64,000 nucleotides of DNA, taken from NCBI RefSeq assembly GCF_002078175.1, contig NZ_MWFK01000001.1, forward strand, positions 4,464,001-4,528,000, written 5' to 3'. This document shows, piece after piece, positions 8,351-15,518 of this stretch (position 1 is its first letter; each line of letters begins with the position of its first letter). The stretch comes from Streptomyces sp. M41(2017) (GTDB taxonomy: Bacteria > Actinomycetota > Actinomycetes > Streptomycetales > Streptomycetaceae). The position numbers and the translations under genes were made by a program. Under the pieces are notes generated by a model. It did not search any database, was not told where the DNA came from, and was given only the letters and a program-made list of their open reading frames with translations.

Positions 8351-9364
8351 TCAGTCCCGGCCGCCCGGGATCTCCGCCGGGGACACCGGGCGGCGTTCGC
8401 GGCGGGACAGTTCGCAGGCCTCGGCGATGCGGAGGGCCTCCAGGGCCTCGCGGCCGTCGCAGGGGTTGGCGCGCTCGCCGCGGACCACCTCGACGAAGGC
8501 GGCCAGCTCCGCCTCGTACGCGGGGCCGAAGCGTTCCAGGAACCCCGTCCACGGTTTGTCCGCGGCCGGCGGACCGGCCGGTTCGGTCGACGCGATCGGT
8601 GTGCGGTCGTCCAGGCCGACGCCGATCTGGTCCCGTTCGCCGGCCAGCTCCATGCGGACGTCGTAGCCCGCGCCGTTCAGCCGGGTGGCCGTCGCCGTGG
8701 CGAGCATGCCGTCGTCGAAGGTGAGGACCGCGGCGGCGGTGTCGATGTCACCCGCCTCGCGGAACATCGAGGGCCCGGCGTCGGACCCGGCCGCGTACAC
8801 CTGGACGACCTCGCGGCCCGTCACCCAGCGCAGCACGTCGAAATCGTGGATCAGACAGTCGCGGTACAGCCCGCCGGAGAGCGGGAGATAGCCGGCCGGC
8901 GGCGGCGACTGGTCGGAGGTCATCGCGCGGACGGTGTGCAGCCGGCCGAGCCGGCCCGACCGCACCGCCTCACGGGCAGCGCTGTAGCCCACGTCGAAGC
9001 GGCGCTGGAAGCCCATCTGAAGAACCGTTCCCGCGGCGTCGACCTCGGCGAGGGCGCTCAGGGTGCCCGGCAGATCGACGGCGATGGGCTTCTCGCAGAA
9101 GACCGGGAGCCCGGAGCGGGCCGCCCGGCCGATCAGCTCGGCGTGGGCCGACGTGGCGGCGGTGATGACCACCGCGTCCACGCCCCAGGTGAAGATCTCG
9201 TTCACGCTCGGCGCCGCGGTCGCGCCCAGCCGGTCCGCCAGCCGCTGGGCCCGTACCGGGTCCGCGTCCGTGACGATGAGGGAGCCGCCGACCTCACGGT
9301 GGCGGCTGAGAGTCGTGGCATGGAATGTGCCGATACGACCCGCTCCGATGAGTCCGATGCGCAT
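8351..9364 (-). CDS. Gfo/Idh/MocA-family dehydrogenase, inositol 2-dehydrogenase-like
   Basis: 337 residues. N-terminal Rossmann fold starting MRIGLIGAGRIGTFHA, EKPIAVD motif with the catalytic-type Lys around residue 95, and a C-terminal alpha/beta domain containing the HDFDVLRW motif typical of inositol dehydrogenases (NAD+-linked oxidation of myo-inositol or a related sugar). The ATG at 9364 gives the standard start. It is divergent from a GntR regulator gene with a palindrome between them, so it is probably repressed by that regulator and induced by its own substrate. Specificity within the superfamily cannot be fixed from sequence. Confidence 0.88.
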   Translation of the reverse strand: MRIGLIGAGRIGTFHATTLSRHREVGGSLIVTDADPVRAQRLADRLGATAAPSVNEIFTWGVDAVVITAATSAHAELIGRAARSGLPVFCEKPIAVDLPGTLSALAEVDAAGTVLQMGFQRRFDVGYSAAREAVRSGRLGRLHTVRAMTSDQSPPPAGYLPLSGGLYRDCLIHDFDVLRWVTGREVVQVYAAGSDAGPSMFREAGDIDTAAAVLTFDDGMLATATATRLNGAGYDVRMELAGERDQIGVGLDDRTPIASTEPAGPPAADKPWTGFLERFGPAYEAELAAFVEVVRGERANPCDGREALEALRIAEACELSRRERRPVSPAEIPGGRD

Positions 9365-9404
9365 GGGAACAAACTGAGGGCCGACCCGCCACCCTGTCAA
9401 TGGT

Positions 9405-9416
9405 TTGTCCGGACAA
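9405..9416. promoter_or_regulatory. perfect palindrome TTGTCCGGACAA, likely GntR operator
   Basis: A 12-bp perfect inverted repeat in the 101-bp gap between the divergent dehydrogenase and GntR genes. On the minus strand a TTGACA -35-like hexamer (9395-9400) lies next to it. A regulator bound here could control both promoters. Confidence 0.65.
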
Positions 9417-9453
9417 TCGAACTTCACAACTTCCCGTCAACATCTCACGGAGC

Positions 9454-9466
9454 TACGCTCGGGCCG
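9454..9466 (+). promoter_or_regulatory. -10 element of a possibly leaderless GntR mRNA
   Basis: TACGCT ends 7 nt before the GTG at 9466, with no ribosome-binding site in between. Confidence 0.35.
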
Positions 9467-10230
9467 TGCCGAAACCAGATGTGGATCCGACCGTGTCGCT
9501 CCAGCTCAGCGTCGACCGCAGCAGCCCGGTCCCGCTCTACTTCCAGCTGTCGCAGCAACTCGAGGCCGCCATCGAGCACGGAGCGCTGACCCCGGGAAGT
9601 CTCCTCGGCAACGAGATCGATCTCGCCGGACGGCTCGGCCTGTCCCGCCCCACGGTCCGCCAGGCCATCCAGTCCCTCGTCGACAAGGGCCTGCTCGTAC
9701 GGCGCCGAGGCGTGGGCACCCAGGTCGTGCACAGCCAGGTCAAGCGCCCTCTGGAACTCAGCAGCCTCTACGACGACCTGGAGTCGGCGGGCCAGCGCCC
9801 CGCCACCCAGGTGGTCGTCAACACCGTCGAGCCGGCGTCCACCGAGGTCGCGGCCGCCCTGGGGGTCACCGAGACCAGCGACGTGCACCGCGTCGAGCGG
9901 CTGCGTCTCGCGCACGGTGAGCCGATGGCGTACCTCTGCAACTACCTGCCCCCCGGCCTGCTGGACCTCGACGGCGACCGGATGGAGGCCACCGGCCTGT
10001 ACCGGCTGATGCGCACCGCCGGCATCACCCTCCACAGCGCCCGCCAGTCCGTCGGCGCCCGCGCCGCCACCGAGGAGGAGGGCGGGCGGCTCGGTGAGCC
10101 GGCGGGCTCACCCCTGCTCACCATGCAGCGCACCACCTTCGACGACACCGGCCGCGCCGTCGAGTTCGGCACACACATCTACCGCGCCTCGCGCTACTCC
10201 TTCGAGTTCCAGCTCCTCGTCCGGCCGTGA
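9466..10230 (+). CDS. GntR-family transcriptional regulator (HutC subfamily)
   Basis: 254 residues. Winged HTH at about residues 18-85 (PLYFQLSQQLEAAI...LGLSRPTVRQAIQSLVDKGLLVRRRGVGT), then a UTRA effector-binding domain (about 105-245; RLRLAHGEPMAY, IYRASRYSFEFQL at the end). UTRA domains bind small sugars or related metabolites. It probably autoregulates and represses the divergent dehydrogenase through the palindrome at 9405. The sugar importer operon downstream is a further possible target. Confidence 0.93.
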   Translation: MPKPDVDPTVSLQLSVDRSSPVPLYFQLSQQLEAAIEHGALTPGSLLGNEIDLAGRLGLSRPTVRQAIQSLVDKGLLVRRRGVGTQVVHSQVKRPLELSSLYDDLESAGQRPATQVVVNTVEPASTEVAAALGVTETSDVHRVERLRLAHGEPMAYLCNYLPPGLLDLDGDRMEATGLYRLMRTAGITLHSARQSVGARAATEEEGGRLGEPAGSPLLTMQRTTFDDTGRAVEFGTHIYRASRYSFEFQLLVRP

Positions 10231-10387
10231 ACCGCACGCCCGCCGCGCCCCGGCACCGCCGGCACGCGTGACCGACGGACGCGCGCCGGTACGCCGGAAG
10301 CGCCGCCGCCGTCACCGGAAAGGCCGTACCGCGCCGCGTGGCCGCACCGCGTGCGGGACCCGCTGGTCGGGCGGACGGTGTCCGTGA

Positions 10388-10417
10388 TTGATACTTGGTC
10401 GTTTGGGCCGGTACGAA
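10388..10417 (+). promoter_or_regulatory. candidate promoter of the sugar ABC operon
   Basis: TTGATA (10388) and TACGAA (10412) are 18 bp apart, about 90 nt before the binding-protein GTG. Pattern match only; no copy of the TTGTCCGGACAA palindrome was found here. Confidence 0.3.
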
Positions 10418-10504
10418 GCCGGTCCGAAAGGGCCTGCGGAACGGCCCCCGGGCAGGACCGCAGGGCCCGGCACACCAAGGAGCACGCAAGAAGGGCACGG
10501 CCTC

Positions 10505-11509
10505 GTGGCACGGACTCGGACCTGGGTAAGCATCGCGCTCGCAGGGGCGCTGGGAGTGTCCCTCGCGGGATGCAGCAGCACCGGCGGGAAGCGGGCCGAG
10601 GACGCCCGCAAGGCCGCCGCGGCCCAGGGCAGGGCCGCGGTGAACACGCCGAAGTGGACCTTCGCCATGATCACCCACTCGGGCGACGGCGACACCTTCT
10701 GGGACATCGTCCAGAACGGCGCCAAGCAGGCCGCCGTCAAGGACAACATCAACTTCCTCTACTCGCACGACGACGAGGCCCAGCAGCAGGCACAGCTCGT
10801 GGACGCCGCGATCGACAAGAAGGTCGACGGCATCATCGTCTCGCTGGCCAAGCCCGACGCCATGAAGGCCGCCGTCGCCCGCGCCCGCAAGGCCGGCATC
10901 CCGGTGATCACGGTGAACTCCGGTTCCGCGGAGTCCAAGGCCTTCGGCGCGCTCACCCACATCGGCCAGGACGAGACGATCGCCGGTGAGGCCGTCGGCG
11001 AGGAGCTGAACAAGCGGGGCCGCAAGAAGGCCCTGTGCGTCCTGCACGAGCAGGGCAACGTCGGTCACGAGCAGCGCTGCGCCGGCATCAAGAAGACCTT
11101 CCACGGCACCGTGCAGAACATCTACGTCCAGGGCACCAGCATGCCGGACGTGCAGTCCTCCATCGGCGCCAAGCTCCAGGCCGACGGGTCGATCGACTCC
11201 GTCGTGACGCTCGGCGCCCCGTTCGCGGACACCGCCGTCAAGGCCAAGAAGGACGCGGGCAGCAAGGCCGAGATCGACACCTTCGACCTGAACGCCAAGG
11301 TGGCCGCCGAGCTCAAGGACGGCACCCTCGGCTTCGCCGTCGACCAGCAGCCCTACCTCCAGGGCTACGAGGCCGTGGACCTGCTCTGGCTGTACAAGTA
11401 CAACGCGGACGTCCTCGGCGGCGGCAAGCCGGTCCTCACCGGCCCGCAGATCATCACCAAGGACCAGGCGTCCAAGCTGGAGCAGTACGCGGACCGGGGG
11501 ACCCGATGA
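10505..11509 (+). CDS. sugar ABC transporter, substrate-binding lipoprotein
   Basis: 334 residues; periplasmic-binding-protein-like (PBP type I, ribose/CUT2 class). Lipoprotein signal with lipobox LAGC and modified Cys at residue 23. Ligand-domain hallmarks: NGAKQAA, DGIIVSLAKPDAMK, GIPVITVNSG, IGQDETIAGEAVGEEL. It captures a monosaccharide-type ligand outside the membrane and delivers it to the permease encoded next, whose ATG overlaps this stop by 4 bp. GTG at 10505 is chosen because it gives a compact signal peptide. Confidence 0.95.
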   Translation: MARTRTWVSIALAGALGVSLAGCSSTGGKRAEDARKAAAAQGRAAVNTPKWTFAMITHSGDGDTFWDIVQNGAKQAAVKDNINFLYSHDDEAQQQAQLVDAAIDKKVDGIIVSLAKPDAMKAAVARARKAGIPVITVNSGSAESKAFGALTHIGQDETIAGEAVGEELNKRGRKKALCVLHEQGNVGHEQRCAGIKKTFHGTVQNIYVQGTSMPDVQSSIGAKLQADGSIDSVVTLGAPFADTAVKAKKDAGSKAEIDTFDLNAKVAAELKDGTLGFAVDQQPYLQGYEAVDLLWLYKYNADVLGGGKPVLTGPQIITKDQASKLEQYADRGTR

Positions 11510-12561
11510 CCGCCACCGCACCCGCGCCAGCGCCCGGCCCCGCGAGCGACGAGCGCCTCCTGAAGACCTCGCCGCTGCGCAAGCTGATGGGCCGCCCCGA
11601 ACTCGGCTCCGTGGTCGGCGCGATCGCCGTCTTCCTCTTCTTCGCGATCTTCGCCGACAGCTTCGTCCGGGCGTCGAGCCTCAGCACCGTCCTGTACGCC
11701 GCCTCGACCATCGGCATCATGGCCGTCCCCGTCGCGCTGCTCATGATCGGCGGCGAGTTCGACCTCTCGGCGGGCGTCATGGTCACCACCTCGGCGCTGA
11801 TCTCGTCGATGTTCAGCTACCAGATGACGGCCAACGTCTGGGTCGGCGTGCTCGTCTCGCTGCTCGTCACCCTCGCCATCGGCGTCTTCAACGGCGTCAT
11901 GCTCACCCGGACCGACCCGCCGAGCTTCATCATCACGCTCGGCACCTTCCTCATGCTCACCGGCATCAACCTCGGCTTCACCAAGCTGATCAGCGGCACC
12001 GTCTCCACCAAGTCGATCTCCGACATGGAGGGCTTCTCCTCCGCGAAGGACGTCTTCGCCTCCACCCTCACCATCGGCGGCGTCGACTTCAAGATCACCA
12101 TCCTGTGGTGGCTGGTCCTGGTCGCGGTCGCCACCTGGATCCTCCTGCGCACCCGCGTCGGCAACTGGATCTACGCCGTCGGCGGCGGCGAGGAGGCCGC
12201 CCGCGCGGTCGGTGTCCCCGTCGACAAGACCAAGATCGGCCTCTACATGGGCGTCGCCTTCGGCGCCTGGATCTCCGGCCAGCACCTGCTGTTCTCGTTC
12301 GACGTCGTCCAGTCCGGCGAGGGCGTCGGCAACGAACTGATCTACATCATCGCGGCCGTCATCGGCGGCTGCCTGATCACCGGCGGCTACGGCTCCGCGG
12401 TCGGCGCGGCGGTCGGCGCCCTGATCTTCGGCATGGTCAGCAAGGGCATCGTGTTCGCCGAGTGGAACCCGGACTGGTTCAAGTTCTTCCTCGGCGTGAT
12501 GCTGCTCCTCGCGACCCTGCTCAACCACTGGGTCCGCAAGCGCGCGGAGGCGACGAAATGA
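11506..12561 (+). CDS. sugar ABC transporter permease (CUT2/FrcC type)
   Basis: 351 residues with about nine to ten membrane helices from residue 40 onward; branched-chain/ribose-type permease family. Conserved GGEFDLSAGVM near the fourth helix and GRNIYAVGGN-like NWIYAVGGGEEAARAVGV cytoplasmic loop that docks the ATPase. The ATG overlaps the binding-protein stop (ATGA), and the ATPase ATG in turn overlaps this stop, so the three genes are translationally coupled. Confidence 0.95.
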   Translation: MTATAPAPAPGPASDERLLKTSPLRKLMGRPELGSVVGAIAVFLFFAIFADSFVRASSLSTVLYAASTIGIMAVPVALLMIGGEFDLSAGVMVTTSALISSMFSYQMTANVWVGVLVSLLVTLAIGVFNGVMLTRTDPPSFIITLGTFLMLTGINLGFTKLISGTVSTKSISDMEGFSSAKDVFASTLTIGGVDFKITILWWLVLVAVATWILLRTRVGNWIYAVGGGEEAARAVGVPVDKTKIGLYMGVAFGAWISGQHLLFSFDVVQSGEGVGNELIYIIAAVIGGCLITGGYGSAVGAAVGALIFGMVSKGIVFAEWNPDWFKFFLGVMLLLATLLNHWVRKRAEATK

Positions 12562-13382
12562 CCACGGACACGAACATGACCAAGGAACCCGCCGCCGGGG
12601 AACGCGCGCCGCTCGTCGAACTCGACGACGTCAGCAAGTACTACGGCAACATCCGAGCCCTCGAAGGCGTCTCGCTGGAGGTCCACGCGGGCGAGATCAC
12701 CTGTGTGCTCGGCGACAACGGCGCGGGCAAGTCCACCCTCATCAAGATCATCGCGGGCCGGCACCGGCACGACGCGGGCACGCTGCGCATCGAGGGCGAG
12801 GAGACCCGCCTCTCCTCCCCGCGCGAGGCCCTGGACCTCGGCATCGCGACCGTCTACCAGGACCTCGCGGTCGTCCCGCTGATGCCGGTCTGGCGAAACT
12901 TCTTCCTCGGCTCCGAGCCGCGCAAGGGCGTCGGCCCCTTCAAGCACCTCGACGTCGACTTCATGCGCCGCACCACCCACGCGGAGCTCCTGCGCATGGG
13001 CATCGACCTGCGCGACGTCGACCAGCCGATCGGCACCCTCTCCGGCGGCGAACGCCAGTGCGTGGCGATCGCCCGCGCCGTGTACTTCGGCGCCAAGGTC
13101 CTCGTCCTCGACGAGCCCACGGCCGCCCTCGGCGTGAAGCAGTCCGGTGTCGTCCTCAAATACGTGGCCGCCGCCCGTGACGCCGGACTGGGTGTTGTCT
13201 TGATCACCCACAACCCGCATCACGCCTATCTCGTGGGCGACCGCTTCGTCCTCCTCAAGCGCGGAGCCATGTCGGGCAGCCACACCCGCGACGACATCAC
13301 CCTCGACGAGCTGACACGCCAGATGGCGGGCGGCAGCGAGCTCGACGACCTGCGGCACGAACTGGAGAACCGCACGGCGTGA
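12558..13382 (+). CDS. sugar ABC transporter ATPase (single-domain, FrcA type)
   Basis: 274 residues, a single nucleotide-binding domain. Walker A GDNGAGKST, Q-loop VYQD, signature LSGGE, Walker B VLVLDEP, H-loop ITHN. Most CUT2 importers use a double ATPase of about 500 residues. A single-domain enzyme next to a ROK kinase is the arrangement of the Sinorhizobium fructose system FrcBCAK. The signature reads LSGGERQCVAIARAV. Overlaps the permease stop by 4 bp. Confidence 0.95.
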   Translation: MTTDTNMTKEPAAGERAPLVELDDVSKYYGNIRALEGVSLEVHAGEITCVLGDNGAGKSTLIKIIAGRHRHDAGTLRIEGEETRLSSPREALDLGIATVYQDLAVVPLMPVWRNFFLGSEPRKGVGPFKHLDVDFMRRTTHAELLRMGIDLRDVDQPIGTLSGGERQCVAIARAVYFGAKVLVLDEPTAALGVKQSGVVLKYVAAARDAGLGVVLITHNPHHAYLVGDRFVLLKRGAMSGSHTRDDITLDELTRQMAGGSELDDLRHELENRTA

Positions 13383-13511
13383 GGGGCGCGGGGGAGTGAC
13401 CCGTTCGGCTCCGCCGGCATGCCGGGACCGGCCCCGGACGGGCCGCGGGTCACCCCCGTCCCCGCTCTTCCGCGGTGCGGCCCCGGTACGGCGTAAGGCA
13501 GAATCGGCGCG

Positions 13512-14699
13512 ATGAGCACCTACCGCGACCTCGCGCTCCCCCGAGCTCTCGGCTCCACTCGGGCAGGGAGCACCTCCATGGGCTCCGCGCGGGCCACCGT
13601 CCTGCGGACCGTGGGAACACGCGAGCGCCGTTCGCACCTGACGGCACCCCGTGTCCCCACCGTCGGCATCGACATCGGCGGTACGAAGGTGATGGCGGGC
13701 GTCGTGGACGCCGACGGGAACATCCTGGAGAAGGTCCGCGCCGAGACACCGGACAAGTCCAAGAGCCCCAAGGTCGTCGAGGACACCATCCTCGAACTGG
13801 TGCTGGACCTCTCCGACCGGCACGACGTGCACGCCGTCGGCATCGGCGCGGCCGGCTGGGTCGACGCCGACCGCAACCGCATCCTGTTCGCCCCCCACCT
13901 GTCCTGGCGCAACGAGCCGCTGCGCGACCGCCTCGCCGGCCGCCTCGCCGTGCCCGTCCTCGTCGACAACGACGCGAACGCGGCAGCCTGGGCCGAGTGG
14001 CGGTTCGGCGCCGGCCGGGGCGAGGACCACCTCGTCATGATCACGCTCGGCACCGGCATCGGCGGCGCGATCCTGGAGGACGGCCAGGTCAAGCGCGGCA
14101 AGTTCGGCGTCGCCGGCGAATTCGGGCACATGCAGGTCGTGCCCGGCGGCCACCGCTGCCCGTGCGGCAACCGTGGCTGCTGGGAGCAGTACAGCTCCGG
14201 CAACGCACTGGTCCGCGAGGCCCGGGAGCTCGCCGCCGCCGACTCCCCGGTGGCGTACGGGATCATCGAGCACGTCAAGGGCAGCATCGGCGACATCACC
14301 GGCCCGATGATCACCGAGCTGGCCCGCGAGGGCGACGCCATGTGCATCGAGCTCCTCCAGGACATCGGGCAGTGGCTCGGCGTCGGCATCGCCAACCTGG
14401 CCGCCGCCCTCGACCCCTCCTGCTTCGTCATCGGCGGCGGTGTCAGCGCCGCCGACGACCTCCTCATCGGGCCCGCCCGCGACGCCTTCCGCCGCCACCT
14501 CACCGGCCGCGGCTACCGCCCCGAGGCCCGGATCGCACGCGCCCAGCTCGGTCCCGAGGCCGGCATGGTCGGTGCCGCCGACCTCGCGCGCCTCGTCGCC
14601 CGCCGCTTCCGGCGCGCCAAGCGCCGCCGCGTGGAGCGCTACGAACGGTACGAGCGCTACACCGAGTCGCGTCGCTCGACCGGCCAGGAGTCGATGTGA
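13512..14699 (+). CDS. ROK-family sugar kinase (glucokinase/FrcK-like)
   Basis: 395 residues. ATP-binding GIDIGGTK, catalytic Asp in VDNDANAAAW, second phosphate motif LGTGIGGA, and the ROK zinc site CPCGNRGCWEQ with the preceding His of FGHMQ. No N-terminal DNA-binding HTH is present, so it is a kinase rather than a ROK repressor; residues 1-48 are an unexplained basic extension. The C-terminus carries a short repeat (ERYERYERYT). It probably phosphorylates the sugar imported by the preceding operon. A CAGAAT -10-like hexamer ends 7 nt before the ATG, so this gene may have its own leaderless promoter. Its stop overlaps the next start. Confidence 0.92.
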   Translation: MSTYRDLALPRALGSTRAGSTSMGSARATVLRTVGTRERRSHLTAPRVPTVGIDIGGTKVMAGVVDADGNILEKVRAETPDKSKSPKVVEDTILELVLDLSDRHDVHAVGIGAAGWVDADRNRILFAPHLSWRNEPLRDRLAGRLAVPVLVDNDANAAAWAEWRFGAGRGEDHLVMITLGTGIGGAILEDGQVKRGKFGVAGEFGHMQVVPGGHRCPCGNRGCWEQYSSGNALVREARELAAADSPVAYGIIEHVKGSIGDITGPMITELAREGDAMCIELLQDIGQWLGVGIANLAAALDPSCFVIGGGVSAADDLLIGPARDAFRRHLTGRGYRPEARIARAQLGPEAGMVGAADLARLVARRFRRAKRRRVERYERYERYTESRRSTGQESM

Positions 14700-15277
14700 C
14701 GGCCTCGCTGCCCCGCCAGGCGACCTCCCCGGACGAGCCCGAGCGCCCCCCCGAGGACCCCCGGCACCGGTTCCGCCGCCGCGCCCTGACGCTGCTGATC
14801 ATCGTGCTGCTCATCGGCGTACCGGCCGGCTATCTGGTGATCTCCGCCAACCAGAGCCGCGACAGCGGCAAGGACAAGGAGGAGAAGTACTCGGCGACCG
14901 GCCTCACCGCGGGCTGGCCCTCCCGCGTGCAGCGCCGCCTCTACCAGATCCCGATCCCCGGCCGGTCCACCGACGTCGCGTACTACGAGACGAACAACTG
15001 GAAGACCAGCCGCCTCTACGTCCAGTTCGGGACTACCGAGGCGGGCCTCGCCGGCTTCCTCAAGGGCGTCGGCGCCAAGGCCGACGACCTCAAGAAGGAC
15101 GACATCACCATCGGCGACCGCGACCAGAAGGTCGTCGGCTGGGAGTTCGAAGGGCCCGGCCCCTGGTCGGGTCTGGTGCACAGGCAGAAGGACCCCGCGC
15201 CCACCCAGGACATCGTGGTGAACCGCTCCGAGCCCGGACACCCCATGGTGTACGTCGTCTCGCGCACCATTCCGTAA
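14696..15277 (+). CDS. single-pass membrane protein, unknown function
   Basis: 193 residues. A proline/acid-rich cytoplasmic N-terminus, one transmembrane helix (about residues 32-54, ALTLLIIVLLIGVPAGYLVI), then an extracytoplasmic domain of about 135 residues without cysteines. Not recognised. The GTG overlaps the kinase stop (GTGA), so its translation depends on the sugar-kinase gene. A role linked to sugar uptake is only inferred from this coupling. Confidence 0.78.
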   Translation: MTASLPRQATSPDEPERPPEDPRHRFRRRALTLLIIVLLIGVPAGYLVISANQSRDSGKDKEEKYSATGLTAGWPSRVQRRLYQIPIPGRSTDVAYYETNNWKTSRLYVQFGTTEAGLAGFLKGVGAKADDLKKDDITIGDRDQKVVGWEFEGPGPWSGLVHRQKDPAPTQDIVVNRSEPGHPMVYVVSRTIP

Positions 15278-15518
15278 CGAGCCCCGCGACCCGCCGCCCG
15301 GAGTCCCGATCCGCACGGGTTCCCACGCCACTCGGCGGATACCGCGACGGCCGCACCGGCACACTGCGGCACCGACTCACCGACCCCGCCCGATCCGCGG
15401 CCCGAGCCCCCGGCCGGGCCGCTCCCCGCCCCGCGTGGCCGTGGGAGCCGATTGTCCGACCCCGCCCGTAGAGTCGAAGACAACTGACGCGACACAGGGG
15501 CGGGAGGTGACCGGACGT

